Source: Triangularia verruculosa (Eukaryota; Ascomycota; Sordariomycetes; Sordariales; Podosporaceae). From it: DNA of 64,000 bases. Within the stretch, counting starts at the first letter, position 1, and each line of letters starts with the position of its first letter. The notes under the pieces are model-generated. The model ran no database searches. It was not told where the DNA came from and worked only from the letters and a program-made list of their open reading frames with translations. The translations under genes and the position numbers were made by a program. Below, in pieces: positions 42,676 to 51,866 of this stretch. Where the stretch lies: NCBI GenBank assembly GCA_033296885.1, contig MU863896.1:186001-250000 (forward strand), in the 5' to 3' direction.

Positions 42676-43869
42676 ATGGCCGAGGCCGAGGACCCAGACT
42701 CCGAGAACTGGAGGCTGCGTACCGACGCGGAGTATTATCATCGCCATGTTGAGTACCAACAGGGTCTCGATGTAGTATCAGCCGAGCGTCTAGTTCAGCC
42801 TGACATTACAAACATCCATGCTTACGGATTCCAGCAGCTGTGCAACAAATCGATCCCTGTCTACTTCGTTCCGGCGCTAAGGACGACGTCGCCACAGTAT
42901 GTTTGTCTTCATAACTACATCTACCGCCGGTGGTTCCGGCCGTATCGCAGCGAGATTGAAGGAGGGCGCTTTCTTTGCAAGTTCTTTTCCCTCAGAGACG
43001 GCCTCGACAGTCGCTATGCGGACAGCAACCATCTTGACCCTACGCAAGACGCCATCGACGAATTTGTCTCACTCAACCGAGCTCTCTGCGGCGCCATTGA
43101 GGCTTTCCCAACACTGTATCTTACAGAACCCCTTGTGCCAAGAAAACATGAGTCGAATACGGAAAGAGGTTACAGAAAGTTTCTTATCGAGAACAAAACA
43201 CAACAGCGCTACCTTCTTCAACACCTCTTCAAGGCTCTTCTCATGATCATCCCTCCTGTTCGCTGTGCGTTCCAGCCGTCAGCCGAGATGGGAGGCAATC
43301 CAGTGTTTCTGGTCCGGACGGGAGTTGAGGGAGACTTGAGTGCGCCCATCGACTTCAACGCTATTCCACAAGGCAGACTCTTGGCTTCTGCTACCGAGCT
43401 GAAGAAAAATGTGGTAAAGGTCTCTCTGGAAACCGCGGTCGATTTTGTCATGGCTCTGGAGGCGAGAGAGGTAGCGGCAGTTGGCCTGAGGCCCGATCCG
43501 GCTGTATTTGGCGGCTCTACCTCTCAATTGGTAGATATGGAGAAATTCCCGAAGTGGGATGGGGGTGGGGAAGAGTATGATAGGAAGATCATGGCTCACC
43601 ATGAAGAGCGGGAGACTAGGCAGACCAGGCAATTTGTGGAGGGCAACTACTACCAGGACCCGTCTGGCGCCATTTTTTTGGACCTAGCTGGGCACCATGA
43701 GCCCAGCAAGAACGCAACCAGATCTGACAAATTCTGTGGAAAGGTGATCTATAACTGTACCAAGCAAACAAAAAAGAATAACTTCATTTATCCTCATCTT
43801 AATTGTGATATCCACCATGGTGGACAGTCCAATAGCTGCTGCAGAAGACCAATCAATACATACGACTAA
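42676..43869 (+). CDS. Uncharacterised protein
   Basis: A single exon from the ATG at 42676 gives 397 aa, beginning MAEAEDPDSENWRLRTDAEY. An in-frame ATG at 42568 would add 36 mostly unstructured residues, so the start is uncertain. The main body is well-formed: HAYGFQQLCNKSIPVYFVPAL, YIYRRWFRPYRSEIEGG, AIDEFVSLNRALCGAIEAFP, YLLQHLFKALLMIIPPVRC. The last ~55 residues (after GNYYQDPSGAIFL) are poorer and Lys/Asn/Cys-rich. They could be non-coding, with a donor near 43743 (gtgatc). There is no signal peptide. I do not recognise the family. It sits between the tRNA and an AT-rich gap. Confidence 0.65.
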   Translation: MAEAEDPDSENWRLRTDAEYYHRHVEYQQGLDVVSAERLVQPDITNIHAYGFQQLCNKSIPVYFVPALRTTSPQYVCLHNYIYRRWFRPYRSEIEGGRFLCKFFSLRDGLDSRYADSNHLDPTQDAIDEFVSLNRALCGAIEAFPTLYLTEPLVPRKHESNTERGYRKFLIENKTQQRYLLQHLFKALLMIIPPVRCAFQPSAEMGGNPVFLVRTGVEGDLSAPIDFNAIPQGRLLASATELKKNVVKVSLETAVDFVMALEAREVAAVGLRPDPAVFGGSTSQLVDMEKFPKWDGGGEEYDRKIMAHHEERETRQTRQFVEGNYYQDPSGAIFLDLAGHHEPSKNATRSDKFCGKVIYNCTKQTKKNNFIYPHLNCDIHHGGQSNSCCRRPINTYD

Positions 43870-45156
43870 GCACTGTGGATAGAAAATCCAAACACCTCCC
43901 GTACCAATCCGCGTGTACATGAAGCCACATTTGAGGTGTGTGAAGCATGGGTTAAAACCAGCCGTGAAATATTGGAAGGCCTCTTAAGGTACCTTTAGAT
44001 GCCTACAATGAAACTCGAAACTTATCGCAGAATAGGCATTGAAGATCTCCAGTTTTCTTCAAAACACGTGCATCCATCTTGCATAGGCCTTGAACTTGAG
44101 TCGTTTTGGTATCCTCTATGCCTTAAATTTCACCGATGGGCCAATCGAAGATAATCGAAGGCGTGTTGGTTATATTTTGATGTTCAGAAGAATCGCTTAA
44201 AGGGCATATCGTCTTTTATGCAATGCACTGGACAGTGACATTCCGGCGTAGCAGTGGCATCGGATGGGCCATATGTAGTTGCCGTGGCTAATGCCTCATG
44301 GTCATGATGCAAGAGTGGCTCCTTCCATTTCGACCTCTGGGGCTTTCTCTGGCTTCGCCATCTGATTATTGTTTATAGGCGCCCCTCCTCACCTTCTCTT
44401 CCACAGCATCTCTTATACTTCACGACCTCCAGGCACAGTTCAATGATTGGAAATTTGGCATGTTTTTGACCCCCTTTTCGTCTCCCTGGCAACCAGTGGG
44501 TATTTGACCAAATAAAACATTCATCCACACTACCTACGTGGAAGAAGCGGAGAGATGCTGTCATCTTGGCTTGATTGACTACCGATGAATTTGAGGCATG
44601 CACGCATGGTAAGCAAACGTTGATAGTGGTGTAAGCTTTTTCTCATCGTCCTGCACCTAGGTACCTTTCACGCCGTGGGCAAAATAATTGGTACTGCAAG
44701 CCAGCTGGGATCACACCTTAAAAATAGTAGAAAAGGCCCAATAACTATCTGCTTTAGGCTTATTACTATCTTTTAACACGGTAAAAGTATCTTTTAAAGT
44801 ATTTTTAATATTTATTAAAGCCTATTAACTATCTTTTAAGGCGTATTAGCTATCTTTCAATACTGTATTCCCCATTTGCAGGGCCAGCCTTTTTGTCCAG
44901 GACGTGTCTCCATCGACTAAGGGACTTTTACCAGCCCACTGACCTGAACTGGTACCTTCCAGTCAAGGGGTTCAACGTGAAGTATGGAAGCAAGAGCAGG
45001 AGACATGCCGTGCCTTACATCTTTGCTAGTGTTTGGGCCTAGTTCCCGTCTATTTTATTTCGAGCCCTAGCGTTATGAAGCTTTTTTGTTATTTTGGAGC
45101 CTCTCTTTTCTTGTTGTTTTTTGTTTGGATTGGTTTTTTATTTTGGAAAAAAACAA
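43870..45156. other. Gap with an AT-rich patch
   Basis: 1.3 kb without a coding frame. The segment 44740-44870 is strongly AT-rich with a recurring short motif; the rest is average. The right end, 45060-45156, is T-rich ahead of the frameshifted gene. Confidence 0.5.
44740..44870. repeat. AT-rich patch with degenerate ctatctttta repeats
   Basis: Variants of (a)ctatctttta(a) recur about five times, near 44741, 44765, 44788, 44829 and 44850. The base composition is far below the GC level of the surrounding DNA. It could be a remnant of a RIP-mutated repeat. Confidence 0.5.
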
Positions 45157-45595
45157 ATGGAGGTCTTTCGCCGGTCGTTCGAAAACACCATCGAGAAGGG
45201 CCGCGAGCTCTACGCCGGCCACCTGCGAGCGGTGCGGTTCAACCGCACCGACAAAGAAGATCGCCCGTTCGAACCGTATTATTATCTAAAATTTGAAGAA
45301 CCGGCGCTCGCGGCCGTGAAGGAAAAGTCGTTGGAGGCGTTTGGGAACGAGACCCGTTTGTATGGACACGTCGTTTGCAGACGTGAGGAAATCATTTGCA
45401 GCAGCGAGAGCAAGCGCTCGATATATGTATTATATTTAAAGATGGAAAGACAATTTTGTGTATGGCAAATGCGGCTAAAAATAATGACTCTTTTGAGTCG
45501 CCAGACCGGATTTTTTGGTCCGATGCGGCTGTGGCTTGCTGTTCGTTTGTTGCGATGGAGCATGACAGTGATTTCAGGGGGCTGGAAAGGATCTA
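45157..45595 (+). pseudogene. Frameshifted orphan gene
   Basis: Frame one opens with ATG at 45157 (MEVFRRSFENTIEKG) and continues well through FEPYYYLKFEEPALAAVKEK to about 45395. After that its product becomes implausible. From about 45395 a second frame takes over with convincing sequence (LDICIIFKDGKTILC, then NNDSFESPDRIFWSDAAVACC) to a TAG at 45593. The frames overlap between about 45390 and 45425. No GT-AG pair of normal length lies there; candidates would be only 19-32 nt. A single indel is the simplest reading, so this is either a young pseudogene or an assembly error. The family is unknown. The codon bias and acidic/aromatic mix are gene-like in both halves. Confidence 0.5.
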
Positions 45596-46004
45596 GAGGA
45601 TCAGTGTCATAAACGCAATTAGAAGTGAGAGTCTTTTATCTGGACACCGACACTCGTTTTATGGAAAATTTACATCAGCGTCTACACCATTTATAACAGG
45701 GAGGACCCGGCAGTGGATCTCGAAGCCGAATGGTGAATGTTTTTTGGCCTTGATAGCTTCTGCACATGGGACAGGGCCGATGAGATTGCTGCGTGATTAC
45801 CGATCGTTCTTGCCCGAGTTGTTCCCTCCCGCGATGCCCCCGACATTTGCTGGAGTCTGGGTCCCGTAACTCCAGAGCCCGAGCTCTAAGCCTCTCCTTC
45901 GGGTCCGATGTCGAAGAAAGAGAGAACAACGACATAACAAGAAGCTTTTAGAAGCTTCAACTCTGCCTTTCGAACACGACTGACTCCCGCGGCTTCATCA
46001 CACC
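45596..46004. other. Spacer, promoter of the CorA-like gene
   Basis: 409 bp without a coding frame. It holds the upstream region of the membrane protein starting at 46005. Confidence 0.45.
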
Positions 46005-47894
46005 ATGGCCAACCTCGACTCCCACTCCGCTTACTTGATCAGTCGAGGCCAAGTCTCGCCCCTACCTACGCCCAAGTCCTTGGCGGACCAGCTCAAAGAA
46101 GAGATTGCCGACGACATAGTCGTCATGCATGGCCTGCCGCCAAAGTATCTCGACGTCTTCCTCCTATTGGGCGGCACCGATCCGAGTTTCCTGGAGTCCT
46201 TTGCTTCTAGGCGGGAATACAGACCATTTGCTAGAAGCAGGTCGCTCAATGGCGGGCAGGATGACACCAACCCCCGACGATGGTGCATATTTGAGTATCC
46301 AGAGCTTGTGCAAGGCTTGAAGCCGCTCCGCTTGGACAAGGACGCGACTGATACGGTACATCCTCCTGTCGTCAAGGTTCTGCCATCGAGCAATGGCAAG
46401 ACTTCCGTTATTTTCTGTCGTGTAGCCACTTGTGCTGCGGTCCATGGCGATCTGATTCTCCTCGACAACCCAGTTTGGAGACGCTCTTGGCATCTTCGAA
46501 AGGCACCATGGAGAACCACAGTCTCCTCGTTTCATGACGCCGATGACATCGTTCCTTACTGCGATACCAAGGAAGCCGGCAGCTTGGAAGACTCTCTCGT
46601 CCGCACACTGCAAGGGAAGGAAAACAACTCTGCATTGCCTCAGCTTTTGGTGGATCTTGTCTACGAAAGGTGGCTGGAGCTCTTTGAGTATCTGGAGTCG
46701 CCAACTCAGCCGTTTACTGAAGATACCATGGGGTTTTACTGGCAAGTTCTCCGGTCCTTGGAATTTAACGAGGAGGAGGGCAGCCCGTGCTGGAGAAGGT
46801 TTCTCGACCGAGTGCAACGGCGAATCTCGCTTCTGTCATTACCTACAACCAACCTGAAGAGACCCGTTCCACTCAAATCCGCTTCAGTTCCAGTGTTGCC
46901 TATCTCGCCCATCTCCCCTGGTTCACCTTCGTCTGCGAGATCGCCAATTTCACCCAGGTCTGCAGCCTCGACACCAGCTGCACGGCTGACGCCTCAACCC
47001 ACACTTCAGCCCAATAACGACATCCGTGAGCAGACTGTCACCCGTTTTCGCACCCCTAGCACCGCACTGAGATCCGCACGTTTGAGGAGGGCACTTGCCT
47101 ATCATCCCTCGGCGGAAGAGAATCGACGAGCTTTGGATCGAATCAGCTACATGGGCGGCGTTCTCATCCCTCTCCCCATTGTCTCCGGCATCCTGTCAAT
47201 GGGCGAGATCTTTGGTCCTTCTGGCCCCAGGTTTTGGATCTTTTGGGCGGTCTCGGTTCCCCTTGCAATCATATCAGTCCTGATCATCTATGCGGATACT
47301 ATTCGCAAAGCTGAAGTCTGGGTTGAGGTTGCTCCGGAGAATGTCGTTCCTTCGAGGATCCAGAGAATAGGCAGCAGCAGCAATGAAAGTGAAGGGGGAA
47401 TGAGCGATGGGCCCGTGGATGTCGAGGTCAGGGAGCATAGGACTGTGACTTGGCGGAGACACCATCCCGGGGAAGGACGCGGCAGCAGCAGCGGGGAGGG
47501 CCTGCAGCAGCGACCACAAGCACCGCACGATCCGAGTGTTGTGTTTGCTCTCAACCATGACATTGAGGAGAGGATCATCGACATACCGCTCGCGACGGCT
47601 GCCGTGGCAACGGCGGCGGTGGACCCGGTATGGGACGAGGACGTTGACGATGCGGTGCTGAACGTGCTGCCCGCCCGAGTCGGCAGCCGTCGGAACAAGA
47701 GGAAGAAGGCACCCATTATTCTGCAGCGGTCGTCGGATGGAAACGACAAGCCAAAGGCGTGGAAGAGGCAGGAGTTGGGTTGGTATGGGGCTATGAAGTC
47801 TGTCATGTGGAAGAAGCCAAGGGCGTTGGAGGATGTGCCGGACGGGGTGATGGCTTATGAGAAGCCGGGCAAAAGGAAATCGAAGACGTTTTGA
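46005..47894 (+). CDS. Fungal CorA-like two-span membrane protein
   Basis: A single exon of 629 aa with ATG in the context CACCATGG. The N-terminal ~280 residues form a soluble domain (PPKYLDVFLLLGGTDPSFLE, RRWCIFEYPEL, DLILLDNPVWR, LPQLLVDLVYERWLELFEYL). A Pro/Ser linker (PISPISPGSPSSARSPISPR) follows, then an Arg-rich helix ENRRALDRISYMG. It leads into two adjacent membrane spans: GGVLIPLPIVSGILSMGEIFG and RFWIFWAVSVPLAIISVLIIYA. This helix-TM-loop-TM layout near the C-terminal third is that of fungal CorA-like proteins, in which the magnesium-selective GMN motif is absent; here no GMN is seen. The C-terminal ~170 residues are cytosolic, charged and Lys-rich. Ion transport is therefore not assured. 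Confidence 0.8.
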   Translation: MANLDSHSAYLISRGQVSPLPTPKSLADQLKEEIADDIVVMHGLPPKYLDVFLLLGGTDPSFLESFASRREYRPFARSRSLNGGQDDTNPRRWCIFEYPELVQGLKPLRLDKDATDTVHPPVVKVLPSSNGKTSVIFCRVATCAAVHGDLILLDNPVWRRSWHLRKAPWRTTVSSFHDADDIVPYCDTKEAGSLEDSLVRTLQGKENNSALPQLLVDLVYERWLELFEYLESPTQPFTEDTMGFYWQVLRSLEFNEEEGSPCWRRFLDRVQRRISLLSLPTTNLKRPVPLKSASVPVLPISPISPGSPSSARSPISPRSAASTPAARLTPQPTLQPNNDIREQTVTRFRTPSTALRSARLRRALAYHPSAEENRRALDRISYMGGVLIPLPIVSGILSMGEIFGPSGPRFWIFWAVSVPLAIISVLIIYADTIRKAEVWVEVAPENVVPSRIQRIGSSSNESEGGMSDGPVDVEVREHRTVTWRRHHPGEGRGSSSGEGLQQRPQAPHDPSVVFALNHDIEERIIDIPLATAAVATAAVDPVWDEDVDDAVLNVLPARVGSRRNKRKKAPIILQRSSDGNDKPKAWKRQELGWYGAMKSVMWKKPRALEDVPDGVMAYEKPGKRKSKTF

Positions 47895-48122
47895 TGGGGA
47901 TTAATAGGTCTGTTTATTGGAAAGTTGGGCATTTTTCGTTGGGGAGTTAGGCCTATTTTAAGGATTAATATGCCCTGTTTTGAGGATTCATAGGTCTATT
48001 CTTTCTGAGAAAAGACGTATTTTAGATAACAAAATGCATACTTGTGACAATAAAACGCATGTAGTTATCCATCTCGGACCTATCAGTGATGCAAAAAAGG
48101 TCTGGGTGAAATATCTTTATGC
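47895..48122. other. Short spacer with AT-rich, repeat-like sequence
   Basis: The motifs ggattaata and taggtctatt recur between 47898 and 48000. There is no coding frame. It abuts the decayed UCH gene. Confidence 0.4.
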
Positions 48123-49014
48123 CTATGAAAGATAGTAAAAGTCAAGCAAGCTGAGCCCTCCATCGCACTCAATCCTCGCAATATACTCCTTCAACATGCC
48201 CACCTAGACCCTTTTCGGACGGAAGACCATCCTCTTCGAACAAACCCAGGTTCCACCGGCACCTTTTCTATCGCCGTTTCATTCGTACAAGTGGCCGTTC
48301 TTGTGTCTGGCAAAGCGGACGTTGTGGAAATTGACGTCGTTTTCGGGGTTAGCGGGGCTTCTGAGTCCCCTTCAGGGTGACGGCGTTGTAGGCTGCTTCG
48401 AGCTGATGGTTATTTTCCAAGAGAGCGGCGCGGTCGAGTGGCTTGAGGGGGGTGAAGGGGGTGTAAGTTAGGGGCTGGTTGGGGTTGGATGGTGATAGTG
48501 ACAGACGGGGGAGTCACGTGCGGATGAAGTCGTGGGTGGTGTCGTTGCTGAGGGCAGAGGATGGAGTAGAGGCTGTAGGTGTTGTTGATTGGTTGTTTGT
48601 ACCAGGTTACATTGTCATATCAGCTTGCGGTGTATCCGGAGGGTGGTTTTTATCTCTGTTGGTGATATTGGTTTCGTAAATGGGGTAGGTTGGGGGGACT
48701 GAGATGGGCGAATGGGTAGGATGTGGGGTGAGAGATAGGAGGTCGGGGTGGGAGAGCCTGGGGACGTCGCGGAATAAGAGACCGAGGTTGCGGGCTAGGT
48801 CGGTGAATATGGATGGGTTAGATTTGAGAGGGTTGAAGTGTTTGCGGCAGGGGTGGGGGATGGTGAGTGTGCGGTGGTGTGGTTTGGGGAAAGAGAGTTT
48901 ATGGGTGAGGGGCGGATTGGTGAGTGAGCCTGTTTTTGAGTGAGTGGTGAGATGAGATGGAGATATGAGTGAGTGAATGAGCTCGGAAACTGCGTGGCTG
49001 GCACTGGCCATCAT
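48123..49014 (-). pseudogene. Ubiquitin C-terminal hydrolase (peptidase C12, UCH) pseudogene
   Basis: Read on the minus strand, pieces in different frames recall UCH enzymes in the right order. First RKHFNPLKSNPSIFTDLARNLG and VPRLSHPDLLSL; then, in another frame, VTWYKQPINNTYSLYSIL; then FTPLKPLDRAALLENNHQLEAAYNA; then NDVNFHNVRFARHKNGHLYE followed by a TGA and NGDRKG; finally KEYIARIE. The enzyme normally has N-A-C-G at the active site. Here it reads N-T-Y-S, so the catalytic Cys is lost. The catalytic His is still visible in NFHNVRF. The Asp after LYE is replaced by Asn behind the TGA. Many differences are G-to-A on the coding strand, as RIP would give. At least three frame changes and a stop make a functional product impossible. 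Confidence 0.8.
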
Positions 49015-49259
49015 TGAACGGGGCGGCTCGCCAGACGTGCAAAATAGTCATATCCGTCCCGAGAAGAGAGGTTGGTTTTTAGACCAGTGATAACTTTTCC
49101 TCAGCGATTGCATGGTGGTAGATTACCACTACTTGCTGTCCACCTCTGATCAAGCCAATTAGCTTGCTCTCAGCCACTAATTCGTCTCACAGTCAACAGA
49201 GTGCAGTGTTTCCCATGCCAGGCAATGCGCAAATATCACTTCTCTTGCCTGAGACAGCA

Positions 49260-49267
49260 GATATAAA
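49260..49267 (+). promoter_or_regulatory. TATA element of the 5S rRNA gene
   Basis: The sequence gatataaa lies 24-31 bp upstream of the 5S gene start. A TATA element near -29 is established for Neurospora 5S genes, where it is needed for transcription by RNA polymerase III. Confidence 0.7.
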
Positions 49268-49290
49268 CCCATCATCGACATTGTTCTATC

Positions 49291-49409
49291 ACATACGACC
49301 ATACCCACCAGAAAACTCGGCATCCCGTCCGCTCTGCCCTAGATAAACTGGTGAGGGTCAGATTAGTACTCAGGTGGGTGACCACTGGGGAATCCCTGAT
49401 GTTGTATGT
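49291..49409 (+). rRNA. 5S ribosomal RNA
   Basis: 119 nt, the size of Neurospora 5S. It begins acatacgacc and ends gttgtatgt, which pair as the terminal stem. Internal landmarks are intact: ctcggcatcccgtccgctct in the first part, ggtcagattagtactcaggt in the middle, and ggtgggtgaccac then gggaatccc in the promoter C-box region. The inner stem cacc-ag/ctggtg with accc/agggt also pairs. A T-run follows directly. Several positions differ from the major Neurospora form, so it may be a minor type or a drifting copy. A single dispersed copy is normal in this fungal group. Confidence 0.9.
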
Positions 49410-49413
49410 TTTT
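49409..49413 (+). terminator. Pol III T-run terminator of the 5S gene
   Basis: Five T residues begin at the last base of the gene. Confidence 0.7.
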
Positions 49414-49578
49414 GGCTTTTTGGCTCCATTTTTGGCTCCATCACCAAAGTCTTGGCACACATGCCTTCCACTCTTCTTCCCAACAACCTCCATTCTTCTT
49501 TTGGCAAAACCCATGAGAATACCAAATGCAATCTTTGTTTTTCTTTTAGCAAAACCATGAGAAACACCAAAAACAATA

Positions 49579-50357
49579 TCATTCCCTCCTCGCCATCAAC
49601 CCCTCAACCTTCTTCCTAGCCCCACCCTCCCAATCATCCCAACACAACCCCATCATAACCGTATCCCTTCCCAAGTCCCCCTTCTCACCCCCAGGGGGCA
49701 ATCCCCTCCCATTCCCGACCTTCCCCTTCTCCTCCCCTCCTCGAAAGACCATATGCCACCTCAACACCCCCTCATGTCTAAAACCCAGCCTCTCCGCCGC
49801 CCTCGCCGAGGCAGGGTTCATTGAGCTGGTCTTCCATTGCACCCTTCTTAACCCTATTCCACCTCTGTCCGGGCCGTCAAGTGCATACTGCAGCATCAGA
49901 CCTACCGCATTTGTGGTTACATGCGTCCGCTGATACTGCGGTAGCACCACGACAAAGCCGATCTCGGTTGAGAGATGGACGGTGCTGGTGTCCATGAAGG
50001 ACATCATTCCGGCAAGTTCTCCTTCCGAGTCCTCGGGGGAGGCGGGCCGGGTGAGGTCGATGACGGCGAAGGTGAAGTACCCCGGGTTGGGGAATGAGGT
50101 CTTCTCGAGGTAGGAGGAGACAAAGTCCGAGGTGGAGGTGTATGGACCGAGGGGCATATGGGCGTAAAGTTCGGGGTGGGCGATAAGCTGGTTTACGAGG
50201 GACGAGGCATGTTTCTCGACCTGGGAAGAGAAGTTAGTATGATACAGGTTGCTGTCTGGGGAGTGGGGCGTGAAAGGCATACTGAGAGGGGGACCAGTTT
50301 CACCCTGTCGTTGCTGAGGGTGCGAATTGGGAAGCAAAAGTTATGGGGTTGAGACAT
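49579..50357 (-). CDS. GNAT-family N-acetyltransferase
   Basis: Two exons, 50357-50283 and 50220-49579, with a 62-nt intron (branch atactaact); 238 aa. Exon 1 reads MSQPHNFCFPIRTLSNDRVKLVPLS and joins VEKHASSLVNQLIAHPELYAHMPLGPY, the N-terminal strand and helix of RimJ/RimL-like acetyltransferases. The core follows: YFTFAVIDL, then STEIGFVVVLPQYQRTHVTTNAVGLMLQYAL for acetyl-CoA binding, and VQWKTSSMNPASARAAERLGFRHEGVLRWHMVFRG. This pattern (N-x-x-S-x-x-A-A-E-R-L-G-F) is a hallmark of the RimJ/RimL group. A 30-residue Gly/Lys insertion precedes a C-terminal helix. The substrate is unknown: small molecule or protein N-terminus. Confidence 0.9.
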
Positions 50358-50642
50358 GGTGATGGACTTAAAGGCTTTTGATGGCTAGTGATGTGGTGTG
50401 GTGAGGTCGCGAGTGAGAGGAATAGTCAAGATTCGTTTGGACAAAGTTGGGGCTTGTGGTACGGCTGTTGGCTAGTTATGGAAGGTCCCATAGACAATCC
50501 CAGTGACTCAGCACGCTGGTCCGGGCTCTCTCTGCTTGTGCGGGAATATGAGCAATAGATGACAGGGGCTGTTGCCGCGACACCTCTAAAAAAACAGTAT
50601 AGGAACCGTTCTTGATATTTAAGATATATGGTGATGGTATTG

Positions 50643-51722
50643 TTACTCGGCACTTTTGGACTTTCTCTCTGTATTAGAGCCGGCGTTTGGCTCAGGCTCA
50701 AGATCGTCGCCCCATTGTCGCTTGATGGACTCGATCAGTGCCGCGTGCTCAGGGAAATCCTGCGCGTCTTGTGGTCGGTTTGCACTGAATCGTAGATGCT
50801 CTCGTGTTGGGGGCTTTCGCTCCCATATATCGCGATACACGTGGTGCTGGATGATGGCATATTGCTCATCGATTCTCACTGTATTGTCGTCACTACAAAG
50901 TGTGGGAAGCGGGCATGGTGTTTCTTGCCCTGGGTTTGTGGTAAGGAAGAAGTCGATCAAAGCCTGCTGCTGGTGGTCAAGAAGCTGCCAGTACCGGTCC
51001 GTGTGGCGCCTGCGGCAGGAGAAGAAGTAGGCATTCGGTGGCTGCTGGGGAGCGGATTCCTCGGCGCGCCGGTCAAAGGTTGTTACACCACCGAGAATAC
51101 GGTCCTCGGCCCAGTATCCGACGACATCAGCTACCCCATCAGGATAGACGTCGTCGTCAAGATAATAAGGATGGTTGAAGATGGTTACTCGAGGGGGGAT
51201 GACGGGCAGTCCCAGTTCGCCCCCCGCCGAATCATCTTCAGTCCACTGGACTATAGCGTCCACGTCGCCGTCATGTAGGCGGATGTCGAGCTGAAACAGA
51301 ATGACTGCAATCCCATGCAGAGCGACCGAGACAAGCTCAATCAGCCGCGTGCTGAATTGTTTGGAACCAATGATCGCTCTTCGATATGAGTTGAGAAGCT
51401 TGGGATCAAATGAGAGAATGGCTGGGTCGAAACTTGCCCGGAACTCGCTGGCTCTCTCCAAGGCGCCCGGGCAAAGGTCGACGTGATGCTCGATGGGATG
51501 GTTGCCATGCAGGCCAGGCGACCGGCGGTCATAAGCGACCTCGTCGGTGGGTAAGCCGTCGATAATCTGGGCATAGGTGAAGAGCGCAAGCTCGGTTGAC
51601 AAGACGTTGGCGACGGCGCGACTAAAGATTGCATGGTGTTCGGAACTGTCGTCGTTGTATGGAATGCGTGCTGCGCGCGCTCTGCGGGCGAGCTGCTTCA
51701 AGCTGTCGGTAATTTCATCCAT
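50643..51722 (-). CDS. Uncharacterised fungal protein
   Basis: An exon of 359 codons from the ATG at 51722 (MDEITDSLKQLARRARAARI). The frame is open upstream to an ATG at 51866, which would give 407 aa. However, that extension contains a perfect gtaagt donor at 51845, so part of it is probably an intron or leader. The body has helices with LSTELALFTYAQIIDGLP, a block AILFQLDIRLHDGDVDAIVQWTEDD, and VADVVGYWAEDRILGG. The end is acidic then basic, NTERKSKSAE. There is no signal peptide or membrane span. I do not recognise the family. It is transcribed away from the HExxH gene. Confidence 0.7.
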   Translation of the reverse strand: MDEITDSLKQLARRARAARIPYNDDSSEHHAIFSRAVANVLSTELALFTYAQIIDGLPTDEVAYDRRSPGLHGNHPIEHHVDLCPGALERASEFRASFDPAILSFDPKLLNSYRRAIIGSKQFSTRLIELVSVALHGIAVILFQLDIRLHDGDVDAIVQWTEDDSAGGELGLPVIPPRVTIFNHPYYLDDDVYPDGVADVVGYWAEDRILGGVTTFDRRAEESAPQQPPNAYFFSCRRRHTDRYWQLLDHQQQALIDFFLTTNPGQETPCPLPTLCSDDNTVRIDEQYAIIQHHVYRDIWERKPPTREHLRFSANRPQDAQDFPEHAALIESIKRQWGDDLEPEPNAGSNTERKSKSAE

Positions 51723-51866
51723 AGTTAGGTAGACGGATCCGGCTGTGAGTTTGAGTACGTGTGTTCCGGTATTCCAGGCTGCGTGTGTGAAGTTGAATGA
51801 GTGCAGATGAGAGGGGGAGGAGAATTGCTGTTGGTGCTTACTTACGGCCTTTATTTGGCTTGTCAT

